Counted from the first letter of the stretch, positions 27,969-37,655 are shown. The stretch is DNA of 64,000 bases from Haloterrigena sp. H1 (GCF_005938085.1 NZ_SMZK01000004.1:1-64000), one strand, 5' to 3'. Notes: generated by a model from the letters alone, not told the origin. Translations and numbers: made by a program.

Positions 27969-30347
27969 TCACCCATCCTGATTCTGTACTGCAGGAAGCG
28001 TAAACGAGAACGTCGACCCCTCTCCGGGTTCGGAGTCGATCCAGATCTCGCCGCCGTGGCGCTCGACGACCCGCCGAGACAGCGCGAGGCCAATGCCCGT
28101 CCCCGAGTGTTCCTCGTAGGTATGCAGTCGTTGGAACACCTCGAAGATACGCTCCTGTTCATCAGGATTGATCCCAATACCGTTATCCTGCACTGAAATG
28201 ATCCAACATTCGTCATCACGCGTGGCGGAAATGTCGATCTGCGGCGGCTCGTCCCCGCTGTACTCGATCGCATTACTCAGCAGGTTCTGGAAAACCTGGC
28301 GCAACTGGCTGGCGTCGCCATCTACACACGGGAGATCGTCGGTTGTGATCTCAGCGTTACTCTCGTCGATCCGCATTTGGAGATCTTCGCGAACGTGATC
28401 AAGGACATCATCGAGGTCGACCGGTTCGAACGGATTGCCACGCGTTTCGATGCGCGAGTACTCGAGCAGTCCGTCGATCATCTCGCGCATTCGCTCGGCG
28501 CCGTCGACGGCGAACTCGAGGAATTCTTCACCGTCTTCATCGAGCGCATCGCCGTACCGATCCTCGATTAATTGGAGGTAGCTCGTAACCATTCGCAACG
28601 GCTCTTGGAGGTCATGAGAGGCTGCGTAGGCGAACTGTTCGAGGCGTTCGTTCGACTCTTCGAGTTGTCGTTGATACTCCCGGCGTTCGGTGACGTCCTG
28701 GATGACAAGCATTCCCTGGCGATCGTCGCCCACGGTTGTGATGGGAAGAGTATACGTCAGCAGGTTTCGGCCGTAGTATTCGACTTCAAACGAGTTCTCT
28801 TCGCCTTCGAGTGCAGCTTTGAAATGCGGCTCGACTTCGTCGATTAAATCGTCAGGATACCGCTCGTAGATCGACTGCCCGATGGCTTTCTCTCGATCGA
28901 GCCCAATCTCGTCGATGAGTTCGCCGCCAGCCGCGATATACTGGAAATCTTCGTCGAACAGTGCGACGATTCCGTTGGGGAAATTCTCAGCCAGGGCACG
29001 GTAGCGTTGCTCGCTCTCTTCCAGCTTGCGCTGGTACGCTTTTTGCTCAGTGATATCCCGGACTACTCCGACCCGCTTCTCATCACCGCTTTCGTCCAGC
29101 AGGACGAACCGGTTCTCGACCGTTCGGGTCTCGTTCGGGCCAGCCTCTATCGTCTCCTCGAACAATGGGAGTTCATCCGGCGTCGCATTCTCCCACTGTT
29201 CGGACTCGATTGACGCGAACTCGTTGGCGAACACCATCGAGGCGTGTTGACCCAGTAACTCTGTTCGAGAAAATGGGGTCAGATCGGCAAACGACTCGTT
29301 GACGAGTTCGAACCGCCGCTCCTCGTCGAGAACATAGATGCCATCGTGAGCCGTTTCGACGATCGTTTCGTACTGTTCGAGTTCTCGTTCCCGCTCTAAT
29401 TGGTCGGTGATGTCTTCGATGGCGAACACAACACTGTCGATCTCTCCGCGGCCGTCGTAGACCGGCGATCCGTTGACGGAGACCCAGACGCGCTCTCCTG
29501 CCGAACTAAACACGCCACTGATATGATCAAACACCGGTTCTCCGGACTCCATAATTTGCGGAAAGGGCTTCTCGTCATCCGGGAGGGGGTCGCCGTCGAT
29601 GTCGACTTCGTTCCAGTCAGAATCGTTAAAGCTGAGGTCGTTGATCTGTTCTTTGTTCCGCCCGTATATATCCTCAGCTCGGTCGTTGGCGAACTCCATC
29701 TTCCCATCACTGTCGACGATCGTGATGCCGATCGGACTCGTTTCGATGATCTCTTCGCAGCGGGCCAGTTCTCGTTCACGTCGCTTCCGTTCGGTGATGT
29801 CGCGGGTGTAGACTGACAGGCCCGACTCTGAGGGATAAATGGCGTTGTGGAGCCACTTGTCCAACGGAGGATAATAGTCTTCGAAGGTCAGGAGTTCTTG
29901 TGTTTCGAGAGCTTCGTACAGTGCGCTCTCGAACGTCTCCGTGATATTCTGGTCACGAATATCCGAACCAATTCCGGCCTCATCCAGCCCCAGAAGGTCT
30001 GCTGCGTGGTCGTCCAGATAGCGAAAGCGGAATTCTTCGTCGAGGGCGAAGAAGCTATTTGAGATTCGGTCGAAGACCCCGCCGAGATCGCTGTCTACCG
30101 CGTCCCTTTCCCGCCCCTTCGTGAACGCTTGTCCGTTCATGGGTGGCTGCCACCACACGCGTCCGTTTCCCCCGACTTTCTTGGTTTCGAGCCGGTCGTG
30201 ATCGACGAGTCGTTCAAGACGCTCGTAGGTACTCTGGCGGCCGAGGTTGAGTTGTTCGGCTACCTCGGTTGTCGTCATGGGTGCCCCTCCCGCTTCGAAG
30301 AGAACAAGGGTCTCTCGAAGTGTGTCCGTCAATCGTGAACTGGTCAC
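27969..30347 (-). CDS. Soluble multi-PAS histidine kinase with N-terminal HTH
   Basis: 792 aa, intact. Residues 1-65 are a winged helix (TEVAEQLNLGRQSTYERLER), then four PAS regions each ending in an ITE/IED-type boundary (SVYTRDITE, FAIEDITDQ, GVVRDITEQ, LVIQDVTER). HisKA follows with phospho-accepting H578 (AYAASHDLQEPLR) and HATPase_c with N, G1 (VQDNGIGI) and G2 (SGTGIGLALS) boxes. No membrane helices, so it senses a cytoplasmic signal such as redox or light through PAS. No response regulator is adjacent. Divergent from the gene at 30473. Confidence 0.9.
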   Translation of the reverse strand: MTSSRLTDTLRETLVLFEAGGAPMTTTEVAEQLNLGRQSTYERLERLVDHDRLETKKVGGNGRVWWQPPMNGQAFTKGRERDAVDSDLGGVFDRISNSFFALDEEFRFRYLDDHAADLLGLDEAGIGSDIRDQNITETFESALYEALETQELLTFEDYYPPLDKWLHNAIYPSESGLSVYTRDITERKRRERELARCEEIIETSPIGITIVDSDGKMEFANDRAEDIYGRNKEQINDLSFNDSDWNEVDIDGDPLPDDEKPFPQIMESGEPVFDHISGVFSSAGERVWVSVNGSPVYDGRGEIDSVVFAIEDITDQLERERELEQYETIVETAHDGIYVLDEERRFELVNESFADLTPFSRTELLGQHASMVFANEFASIESEQWENATPDELPLFEETIEAGPNETRTVENRFVLLDESGDEKRVGVVRDITEQKAYQRKLEESEQRYRALAENFPNGIVALFDEDFQYIAAGGELIDEIGLDREKAIGQSIYERYPDDLIDEVEPHFKAALEGEENSFEVEYYGRNLLTYTLPITTVGDDRQGMLVIQDVTERREYQRQLEESNERLEQFAYAASHDLQEPLRMVTSYLQLIEDRYGDALDEDGEEFLEFAVDGAERMREMIDGLLEYSRIETRGNPFEPVDLDDVLDHVREDLQMRIDESNAEITTDDLPCVDGDASQLRQVFQNLLSNAIEYSGDEPPQIDISATRDDECWIISVQDNGIGINPDEQERIFEVFQRLHTYEEHSGTGIGLALSRRVVERHGGEIWIDSEPGEGSTFSFTLPAVQNQDG

Positions 30348-30472
30348 TACTTCAGTTACTGGCGATACCGACGGATAAGGTCACCGCAGCAGTCGGTGGG
30401 TCAAACCAGTTGGAGAGTTCTCTGACACTCGCCGAGAGCAAGGTTTAGTCGGACGGCACCTAATTACCATGT

Positions 30473-31450
30473 ATGCCATTCAGCGTCAGTTGGCACACAC
30501 TTCTCGAGCATCTGGATGAACTGCCGGCGGACGCGACACTGATCACACCGTTGTCGCACTCTCGCATCCACATCACAGATATCCAGGAACACCGCATTAT
30601 CATCCAGTTTGATGAGTCAAACGAGAAGCGTCCGCTCCAACGTGAGCAGTTTGAGACACTCTACCATCAGATACAGACCGCGCACGATGGGTTCGATCTC
30701 GATCGGCTGCCGCCAGATGCTGACCCGTATCCAGCGGTGTTGAGTGTTCATCCCCGGTTCGAGATCGACGAAGACGCGGGTGTGATCGCCGAGACAGACG
30801 GACCGACGACGACCCAACTGGCCAACACAGCACACGAACCAGATATCGATGACGACGACCGCACCGAACCCGACGGTCTGGACATCTACTCGGATGCGCT
30901 GCTACTGATCGATGCGCTCGAGCGCCACGACGTAACTGACCTGCCTGAGTTGGAGACGACCACCCTCGTAAACCTCTACACGCTGCTGTCGGATGTCCAG
31001 CGTGACGCCAACGACTTTCGCCAGGAGGTCGCCGATGTGCTTCTCTCACGCCTCCATCACGACCGTCCTGTTGCCGGTCAGTACGGTTCCGTCCAGCGCA
31101 CGAGTCGCCGTAACCGCTCGCTCAAAGACGATGAGGACGTCCTCTCGATGCTCGAGGCAGAAGGGATCGACCGCGAGCGCGTCATGAGCGTTGATCGCCA
31201 GAAGGTCGACGAAGCACTCGGGGTGACGACGCTCACTGAGTCCGATGTCTACGAGATCGATGAGAGCGAGTACGTTCGCAAGGCGGAGGTCGACAACGAT
31301 GTCAAGGAGTCGCGCCTCCAGGGCTTGAAGGATCGACTTGCTGCTAGCGAGGAGACAGAAGCCGAGGAACTGCAACAGGAAATCGAAGAACTCGAAGAGC
31401 GTATTGACGACCTCACAAGCTTCCGGGCGGGGACGGAGGTACAGGGATGA
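30473..31450 (+). CDS. Haloarchaeal conserved-type protein, coiled-coil C-terminus
   Basis: 325 aa, acidic. The N-terminal ~75 residues (WHTLLEHLDELPADATLITP, HRIIIQFDE) form a small alpha/beta domain. A linker of Asp/Glu and Thr follows, then a helical middle. The last 60 residues are a coiled coil (ETEAEELQQEIEELEERIDD). Such plasmid proteins are common in haloarchaea; function unknown. Confidence 0.6.
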   Translation: MPFSVSWHTLLEHLDELPADATLITPLSHSRIHITDIQEHRIIIQFDESNEKRPLQREQFETLYHQIQTAHDGFDLDRLPPDADPYPAVLSVHPRFEIDEDAGVIAETDGPTTTQLANTAHEPDIDDDDRTEPDGLDIYSDALLLIDALERHDVTDLPELETTTLVNLYTLLSDVQRDANDFRQEVADVLLSRLHHDRPVAGQYGSVQRTSRRNRSLKDDEDVLSMLEAEGIDRERVMSVDRQKVDEALGVTTLTESDVYEIDESEYVRKAEVDNDVKESRLQGLKDRLAASEETEAEELQQEIEELEERIDDLTSFRAGTEVQG

Positions 31451-31541
31451 CTGGTGACGGCTTTCGCGTCATCACGCACAGAGTAAGGGGTTGGCGGGGT
31501 TCCGCCCGGACGTCCTGTAATCTGTTAGCAAGAGCGTTGAG

Positions 31542-31769
31542 TTAGTCACGTTTGTCCTGTGAGCGGAGTTCGTTGGCCCGCTTCTCGAGTTGGTGGAGGA
31601 TCGGGACACGTTGCTGATGTTGGTTTTCGTAGGCAATGCAGGCTCGTAGCATGTCCATATCGTTGATCGTTGCGATACCGGCGTCGATGAGCCGCGTATT
31701 CGGTGCCTCGAGCCGCTGTGCTGGTGAGAGTTCGCTCGAGTTTCGAGGTTGCTCTGGTGTATCGCTCAT
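31542..31769 (-). CDS. Small hypothetical protein
   Basis: 75 aa. The middle and C-terminal part is helical (ATINDMDMLRACIAYENQHQQ) with a basic end. No motif recognised. Convergent with the 30473 gene. Confidence 0.55.
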   Translation of the reverse strand: MSDTPEQPRNSSELSPAQRLEAPNTRLIDAGIATINDMDMLRACIAYENQHQQRVPILHQLEKRANELRSQDKRD

Positions 31770-31894
31770 TGGCTGTTGCCTCTACCCCTGTTGAGGCACA
31801 AAAAACTGGATTGCTCTGTGGCTCTTTCCGCAAGTGAGAGATAACGACTTGCTACGGTAAGTACAGGGGAAGCGCCGACCGTTCGGTGCAGCGG

Positions 31895-32500
31895 TTATAC
31901 GGTTCGAAGGTCGTCTGTCGCCTGTGACCGGATAGCGGCTGCCGCAACTTCGTCGGCTCTCCTGATGAGTTCCGCTTCGATCGTCGCCGGCTCGACCGTC
32001 GTTCGACTCGTATGGGAGAGCACGATGTGTGCCAGTTCAACTGGCAGACCCACCGCTGCAACGACGTAGACTCCGTAGTAGGGATGTCCGAGCAGATTGT
32101 AGACTGGCGTCTCGGTCATCCCGTCGAATTCAGCGAGTTTACTCACGTCGTGGATGAGTGCACCAGCAACCACCGTATCCACTGAGAGCGTGACCTCGCG
32201 CCGCTCGAGGAGCGTCTCTGCGAGCGTGACGGCACAGGCAGTTACGTCCCGAACGTGGCTTACCAGCCGTTCGTTCTCCAACCCTAATGCACGCTGTGTT
32301 GGGGGTAGCCACGGTACCTCGGTGAGGTCGTCGATGTCGTTTTCTTCGATGGCCATTGCCCACGCACTGGTAACGCCCGCTCGAAGATCGTCGTCTTCGA
32401 TCACCTCGAGTTCGGGAAACGCGGCCCTGACTACATCCTCGCTCATGCCTCTGGTATCAGTATTGACCACTAAAAGTACCCGCCGTGCAGTGATGCTCAC
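31895..32500 (-). CDS. HD-domain phosphohydrolase
   Basis: 201 aa. VVAGALIHDVSKLAEFDG carries the HD pair (H117-D118), followed by HPYYGVYVV, LSHTSRT and ADEVAAAAI, consistent with a metal-dependent HD hydrolase acting on nucleotides. Distal gene of a leftward cluster that begins at 35972 and was broken by two insertion elements. Confidence 0.75.
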   Translation of the reverse strand: MSITARRVLLVVNTDTRGMSEDVVRAAFPELEVIEDDDLRAGVTSAWAMAIEENDIDDLTEVPWLPPTQRALGLENERLVSHVRDVTACAVTLAETLLERREVTLSVDTVVAGALIHDVSKLAEFDGMTETPVYNLLGHPYYGVYVVAAVGLPVELAHIVLSHTSRTTVEPATIEAELIRRADEVAAAAIRSQATDDLRTV

Positions 32501-32526
32501 TTCGTAGCTTGCGCTCTCACCTGCTG

Positions 32527-32892
32527 CTAGTGTTCTGCGCCATAGACGATTTTCGAGGGGGCTTCGTAGCCACAGTTAGGACAGTCGAACCATCGCTGGA
32601 CCTTCGCGCCAGTGGCAGATTTCTGGCCGACGATGACGTCGTCGTTTGGACACTCAGGACAAGCGAGTTCGGGGGCTGGGCGGTCCCGGAGTGCATCCCG
32701 AACGCTGGTCGCCTCTTTTGTCTCGAAGCCTTGCGACCACACTGGATAGCCGTCGACGAGGATCGCTGCCCGCCACTTGTACGCGTAGGAGTCCGGGGCA
32801 CGATGCAGGACGGCTTGCGCTCCAGTCTCGGTGTTTCGATATGCCAGCGTGGGTGTTCGACTCTCTCGTGTCCAGTTGGTGATTCGGGGCAT
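32527..32892 (-). CDS. Zinc-ribbon protein
   Basis: 121 aa. CPECPNDD...WFDCPNCGYE forms a C-x2-C...C-x2-C ribbon at residues ~79-107. The N-terminal half is beta-rich (YAYKWRAAILVDGYPVW). The start lies 6 bp after the stop of the IS-split gene, so the two were an operon. Confidence 0.65.
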   Translation of the reverse strand: MPRITNWTRESRTPTLAYRNTETGAQAVLHRAPDSYAYKWRAAILVDGYPVWSQGFETKEATSVRDALRDRPAPELACPECPNDDVIVGQKSATGAKVQRWFDCPNCGYEAPSKIVYGAEH

Positions 32893-33015
32893 GAGTACTC
32901 AGAAATGGACGTCTGCCGGCACGATCCAGCACGTCTCGCGCTCATCAGTCCCCTCGAGGAGGCGATCGAGGTGTCCGCGATGACGGATCCCAGTCGCGTG
33001 CTGATCATACAAGCA

Positions 33016-34127
33016 TGCTCCGTTGAACGCCGCCGCCCTCTGCGGATTGTATCGCTGATTTCAGGGGATTTGGACGCCGTCTGGCGATATGGGACGTCTC
33101 AGGAACCTCGCACAGACGTTTCACGAGTTTGCCACGACCCACGTAGAAGAGCCAGACGTACCCGCCGTCGCCGACGGCGACGACGGGTACGACAAATCCA
33201 CGAAGATCGCGTTGCTCCTGCTCAAGGAGGAAGTCAACAAGCCGCTCCGGCAGTTCGAGGACTATCTGAACGAGATGCCGGGAATCCTTGCTGTGTTCGG
33301 CCTTGAGAAATCACCTGATTACACGTCTTTCAGCGTATGGGACGGAGAATTCCCGATGAAAGAGTTGCGCCGCCTGCTCCGCCGATCAGCGGAGCAGGCG
33401 GGGCTCTCGGGAACTGCTTCGATCGATGCCAGCGGCTTCCAGCGAGATCAGGCTAGTTCGCACTACCGAAATCGTGTCGGCTACTCGTTCAATGCGATGA
33501 AAACAACGCTGCTCGTCGATACGGAGTCACTTGCTATCATGGACGCTCATTTCACCACAAAGAAAGCCTATGACGGCCACATTGGGCTGCAGGTCTTTCG
33601 GCGCAACGCCGAAGACCTGCAGGCACTTCTGGCTGACAAGATGTACTCATGGAGCAATCTCCGGGAGGCCTGTCGTGAAGCGTCAACGCGACCAGTGATT
33701 AAACACTGTGAGCAAAACGCACTCAAGAAGGCTCACAACGCCAGAATTGACGACGAAGTCTACAATCAACGGTCAATGAGTGAGACCGTATTTGCGATGC
33801 TGAAGGACGACGGCGACGAGATCCGCTCCCGGAGCTGGCATGGCCAGTTCCGGGAGCTCACACGGAAGTGCATCGTCCATAACCTCGCGCAGGCGGCGAG
33901 TTAAGGCTCGCCGCCTGCTCCTCTTCTCCGGACGTATTCGAGAGAGGCATCGCCATCGTCCATCTCACACTTCGTGCAGCATCTTGTGAAACTGATGTTT
34001 TGATCACTGCACAAGTCGGCTGAAATCGAATCGTCTGATCTCAGAACCTACCAATAGAGCGTAGCTACCGGTGGAAAAGTGAATGTCAAAATTCCCATGG
34101 TGGCGCCGTCTTGCGTTCAACACTGCA
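33016..34127 (+). mobile_element. IS5-family element with 8-bp target duplication
   Basis: 1112 bp. Imperfect terminal repeats TGCTCCGTTGAAC / TGCAGTGTTGAAC. Flanked by TACAAGCA at 33008-33015 and 34128-34135. An 8-bp duplication fits the ISH1-type IS5 subgroup. Confirmed by restoration of the host gene frame. Confidence 0.88.
33089..33904 (+). CDS. IS5-family transposase
   Basis: 271 aa DDE transposase. The first catalytic Asp is in TASIDASGFQRDQ, the second in TLLVDTESLAI, and the distal Glu is in RSMSETVFAMLKD. Intact and between matched IS ends, so potentially active. Closely related in motif order to the transposase at 38978-39793 and more distantly to that at 44961-45791. Confidence 0.9.
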   Translation: MGRLRNLAQTFHEFATTHVEEPDVPAVADGDDGYDKSTKIALLLLKEEVNKPLRQFEDYLNEMPGILAVFGLEKSPDYTSFSVWDGEFPMKELRRLLRRSAEQAGLSGTASIDASGFQRDQASSHYRNRVGYSFNAMKTTLLVDTESLAIMDAHFTTKKAYDGHIGLQVFRRNAEDLQALLADKMYSWSNLREACREASTRPVIKHCEQNALKKAHNARIDDEVYNQRSMSETVFAMLKDDGDEIRSRSWHGQFRELTRKCIVHNLAQAAS

Positions 34128-34511
34128 TACAAGCAGATCGACGGGCCACGGGAAGCACCGACCTGCTGGAAGGCGTGCCGAGCGAGGTCCTCATCGCGCA
34201 TGATCTCGTCATCGTTGTGTTCCTCGAGTGCTTGCTTCACCCGATTCAGATTGCGTTGGAACGTTTCCGACGTGGTCTCCCAGGCCCGCTCGAGGAGTTC
34301 TTCACCTTCGTCAGACGTAACGGGTGCAGCTGTCGGTAGGTCGCCCCACCGTGCTTTTCCAGCCACTGTCGTGTCCTCTTCGTCGAAGGTGACGTAGTAG
34401 TCGAACACTGCACAAGAATGCGGCTCTGCGCCAACCAGTCGATCGAACACCGTCTGTCCAGTTGAAAGCGCTTCTTCTGCTGTCGATGCCTCTACCAATG
34501 CGTAAATAATC

Positions 34512-35956
34512 GGTCCCGTCCCAAACTCGTCTAGAGTTCGCCTCTGGTAGCGTCAACTGACACCTCCATTGTGATGGCTGTTTTGGCTGATCGCTCGAGC
34601 AGTTCGTCGGCGAACGCCGCGAACTGCTCGGGATCGGCATACTGCACCAAGTTCAACCAGAGAAGCGACTCTAACCCTGCTTCTGACCACTGCATCCATT
34701 GATTCTTACACCGCTTCGAAACTTCACCCATGGCTCGTTCGACCACGTTTGACGTCCACGGAACCTGCTGTTGATCAAGCGCGAGTTCCGCGAACGTCAC
34801 GGTTGCTTCTGCCCATTCCCGGAGGTACGCCGTCGCTTTCGGGGAGTCTTGACGCTCTAACCTCCAGGCTTCCTTCCCGAGATTCTCGAGCGTTTGGTCG
34901 ATCCGCTCGCGGATCGCCAAACGCTCATTCCTCGGTGCATGGAGTGCGACAGAGTTCTTCAGATGGAACAGATCATCCGTAACGCCAGAGACGATCGCTT
35001 TCCGCTCGGAGAGCGGAAACGCATCGTCTTTCCAGAGCTTGTACCCGAGCGTTCGACCAACGTGAACGAGATCGAGCTGGTGAGATCGGTCACCACTCTC
35101 GAACGCATCGACGAGTGCCTTTTCGGCGTCACTGACGACCGTGGCGTCGTCAGTGACCGCCTCAGTCTCTTCGAGGGCTTCTGCTGTTTCATCCCAGGAT
35201 TCGTTGACGTTGACGTCTAAGAGTGTGGTTTCTGTGTCGTCACCCTCGGCCGTCTGCCCGAGGGTGACGTTGACATCATGGTAGGTGCAGTGATCCTGCT
35301 GGCTATGACACTTCGTTCCGTCAGGAACGACAGTGTCTGCATTCGTCCCAGGAAGCCGATCACGAACGAAGTCACCGAGCTTGCTGCCGTATTCACGGAC
35401 TCGGCGGTTGACCGTCGTGATCGAGGGCATGGGAGTGAAGCCGTCGCCGTGGGCGACGGCATCACGATAGCTGAGCGAAGTAGCAAGTTCGGCAGCCTGG
35501 AGCGAGATATCCTCTTGATAGATGCGCTGGCCGTCGAAGTCGATAAGATCCTCGAGCGGACGGAAATAGGTCGGATCGCCGTCGGTAGCAGCAGTGTCTT
35601 TGACGTGATGGAGGGTGAATTCGTGTTCTCCTGCGGTTGTCACAGCGGTTCGTGTGGAGGTTCCAGCGCGCTGGAAACGGCAGTCGCCGTTTCCGCGCGC
35701 ATGTTTCTCACCACAGTACGCCTCGACGAGGCGCTCGTCGAGGCTTCTAACGAGTTCCTCGAGGATAGTGGCCTCAAGCTGAATCTCAGTGAGAGATTCA
35801 GCGAGAGTGGCAAGCGGTAGCGTTTTGTCTTGGTCGAGACTAACTGTGAACTGCGCGTCAATTGTGGCGTGCATGGGTCACTTCGGGCTGGATACCAGAG
35901 GTGACCCTGCTTCCACAGGAGTCAGTTACGACTCTAGACGAGTTTGGGACACGACC
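34512..35956 (-). mobile_element. ISH6-type element with 8-bp target duplication
   Basis: 1445 bp, close to the size I recall for ISH6. Ends share ~26 bp inverted repeats (GGTC..GTCCCAAACTCG and onward). Flanked by AAATAATC at 34504-34511 and 35957-35964. Inserted just behind the start codon of the gene beginning at 35972. Confidence 0.88.
34531..35874 (-). CDS. ISH6-family transposase
   Basis: 447 aa, intact. Contains VVPDGTKCHSQQD, VVSDAEKALVDAFESG, and NVVERAMGEVSKRCKN near the C-terminus, the acidic-residue pattern of the ISH6 group. ATG 35874 lies just inside the terminal repeat. Confidence 0.85.
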   Translation of the reverse strand: MHATIDAQFTVSLDQDKTLPLATLAESLTEIQLEATILEELVRSLDERLVEAYCGEKHARGNGDCRFQRAGTSTRTAVTTAGEHEFTLHHVKDTAATDGDPTYFRPLEDLIDFDGQRIYQEDISLQAAELATSLSYRDAVAHGDGFTPMPSITTVNRRVREYGSKLGDFVRDRLPGTNADTVVPDGTKCHSQQDHCTYHDVNVTLGQTAEGDDTETTLLDVNVNESWDETAEALEETEAVTDDATVVSDAEKALVDAFESGDRSHQLDLVHVGRTLGYKLWKDDAFPLSERKAIVSGVTDDLFHLKNSVALHAPRNERLAIRERIDQTLENLGKEAWRLERQDSPKATAYLREWAEATVTFAELALDQQQVPWTSNVVERAMGEVSKRCKNQWMQWSEAGLESLLWLNLVQYADPEQFAAFADELLERSAKTAITMEVSVDATRGEL

Positions 35957-35972
35957 AAATAATCATATGCAT

Positions 35973-36330
35973 CTTGGATACCTCACTGCGCCACCGCTCT
36001 GGTCGGTATTTGCTTGATCCTGCTCAGAGCGCCGGCACCCATCACCGGCGCACAAAATCACTACTGGAACGCACCTGTCTCACGGAGGAGAACGATCCGA
36101 ACCGGTAGTAGCATCGACAGCGATTATCAGGTCGCTCGACTCGTCGACAGCTTCGGATTGACTGCGAGTGCCTTCAGAAATTCACACCTCTGCCTCGAGT
36201 CGGATCACTGGTTGGGTGAGTATCATAGAAAGACTCACAGGCGATTTATTTCAACTCCCTTTGGCTGAATCAGCTGGTAAGTAGATCTTCGTATTGAACG
36301 ATGGCAGAAAATGCACATATTCAACTAGGG
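35973..36330. other. Intergenic stretch upstream of the IS-split gene
   Basis: About 360 bp; a frame of 84 codons on the plus strand has no haloarchaeal composition and is discounted. No repeats seen. Confidence 0.35.
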
Positions 36331-36600
36331 TCAGTTCTTGATCCGCTCGAGAAGAGGACTGATCTCGTTAAATCGAGGGCCCCGTGTTACTGAACCTGTA
36401 TTTTGGTTCCAATCGATGAAACCAGCTTCTGATAGTCGAGGAAGATGGTTATGATACAGTTCAGTCTGGTGTTCTTCTGGAAACTCCTCCGCTGGATATA
36501 GTATTTCTTCACCGCCGTCTGTTTGCAATGAGGTGGCAAGCAACTCATTGAGTATCCGTCGACGCTGAGCATTCGCTAGTACACTGAAGAGCTCGTCCAT
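36331..36600 (-). CDS. Winged-helix regulator (DUF7344 type)
   Basis: 89 aa. MDELFSVLANAQRRRILNEL is the classic haloarchaeal ANxxRRxIL helix, followed by ELYHNHLPRLSEAGFIDWNQ and a wing ending GPRFNEI. Same family as the protein at 48200-48607. Likely a DNA-binding regulator. Confidence 0.78.
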   Translation of the reverse strand: MDELFSVLANAQRRRILNELLATSLQTDGGEEILYPAEEFPEEHQTELYHNHLPRLSEAGFIDWNQNTGSVTRGPRFNEISPLLERIKN

Positions 36601-36683
36601 TAGCTTATGTTAGAAGAAGAAAAGCAATAAGGGCGGTTCCAACAAGCATTGGTCTACTTCTATTCGAACGATACCTATGTGCC

Positions 36684-36770
36684 CTGTACTTATCGCTAAC
36701 GCGAGATCGTCCGTCCGCCCCTGTCGTACTTCTCGGACACCACGCTCGCGGTAACTACAGATGCATATCA
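36684..36770. repeat. Intergenic repeat, copy 1
   Basis: Begins with a 22-bp stretch (CTGTACTTATCGCTAACG and onward) identical to copy 2, and carries TCTCGGACACC and GGTAACTACAG further on. Lies between two small genes. See copies at 37167 and 37577. Confidence 0.6.
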
Positions 36771-36890
36771 CCGCTGGCCGTTCTCTTGGAGAAGTATGAT
36801 ACTTGTAGCTCGTTCCGAAAGGGATCTTTTGTAACACGCCGTGAGAATGAACGCCGAATTTATCAGACAAGCTGTTGCTTCTGAACGTGT

Positions 36891-37139
36891 GTGAATATCG
36901 TGTTACGTCTACTCGGTCAAATAGTGGACTTCTTTAATAAGTCAGAGCCCTCAGCAGAGGGCCAAAGGCCAGATTCTGACAATGGTCCCTCTACTGATCT
37001 CTATACGTGCTCTGACTGTAAGATAACATATATAAAGAATGATATGGGCGTGTGTCCAAAATGCGGTGAAGCTGTTGAACAGACTCCATCATTCTCTGAT
37101 TTGGGAATCAATCCCAAAAGAAAATTGGAGTCTCAATAA
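36891..37139 (+). CDS. Small zinc-ribbon protein
   Basis: 82 aa from GTG 36891 (a GTG at 36900 is an alternative). The hydrophobic N-terminal helix (IVLRLLGQIVDFF) may attach it to the membrane. Then YTCSDCKITYIKNDMGVCPK with C-x2-C...C-x2-C ligands. Function unknown. Confidence 0.6.
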   Translation: MNIVLRLLGQIVDFFNKSEPSAEGQRPDSDNGPSTDLYTCSDCKITYIKNDMGVCPKCGEAVEQTPSFSDLGINPKRKLESQ

Positions 37140-37166
37140 AGAAGTAACCAGCACGGTACTACCAGC

Positions 37167-37250
37167 CTGTACTTATCGCTAACGCGAGCTCGTCCGCCGT
37201 CCCTGTCTGTGATCTCGGACACCGAGTTCACGCTAAGTACACGTGTGTAC
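37167..37250. repeat. Intergenic repeat, copy 2
   Basis: Shares 22 identical bases with copy 1 at its left end and TCTCGGACACC in its middle; the spacing between the blocks is conserved. Confidence 0.6.
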
Positions 37251-37324
37251 TGATCATCTCTCCGTTCACTCTCTTCACTCCTAGACAATAGTTAACACAA
37301 ATACACGCAATAGGTTCTGTAGAG

Positions 37325-37519
37325 ATGACCGAAGACAGCGAGAACCAGCGGGCAGCAGCCGTATGTGAAAATTGTGGAACCGCTCACGCAGTCCGGCTCG
37401 GCCCTGACGGCGAAATCCGGCCTATTGGGAACGGGAGAGATGGCACTTGTACATGTGGCGACGGCGATTTTCGTATTCTCAGCAACGATGCAACAGTTCT
37501 CGAAGACGTAGAGATGTAG
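37325..37519 (+). CDS. Small zinc-finger protein
   Basis: 64 aa. AVCENCGTAHAVRLGPDGEI and GTCTCGDGDFRIL supply C-x2-C...C-x-C. A similar but shorter frame lies opposite at 37724-37816. Confidence 0.65.
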   Translation: MTEDSENQRAAAVCENCGTAHAVRLGPDGEIRPIGNGRDGTCTCGDGDFRILSNDATVLEDVEM

Positions 37520-37576
37520 GAATAACAGCTAACCGCTTGAGGAACTCGTTCAACAGCAATCTTTGATGTCTATTCC

Positions 37577-37655
37577 CTGCACTTACTGCTCATTTGGGAT
37601 TTCTGGCTCTATCGAAGTTCTCAGACACCGCGTTCGCGGTAGCTACAGATACTTA
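37577..37655. repeat. Intergenic repeat, copy 3 (diverged)
   Basis: Weaker match: CTGCACTTACTGCT at the left, TCTCAGACACCGCGTTCGCGGTAGCTACAG at intervals to the right. It keeps the order of blocks seen in copies 1 and 2. Confidence 0.45.

Larger units (their letters stand above)
32899..35972 (-). pseudogene. Hypothetical gene split by ISH6 and an IS5-like element
   Basis: Removing 34512-35956 plus one AAATAATC copy, and 33016-34127 plus one TACAAGCA copy, restores one unbroken frame. It starts at ATG 35972 (MHMIIYALVEAST), runs through HSCAVFDYYVTFDEED, and continues after the second insertion as CLYDQHATGIRHRGHLDRLL to TGA 32899. About 180 aa, no family recognised. It would have been the first gene of the cluster with the zinc-ribbon and probably the HD gene. 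Since it has no other mutations, both insertions are probably recent. Confidence 0.75.

Noticed and set aside
36014..36268. 84-codon frame on the plus strand after the ISH6 element
   Set aside because: Composition rich in Arg, Ser and His and not acidic; no motif, no start signal. Treated as chance.
37325..37519. Treating zinc micro-proteins as transposon-encoded
   Set aside because: They lie outside the delimited IS ends and have their own haloarchaeal-type starts.
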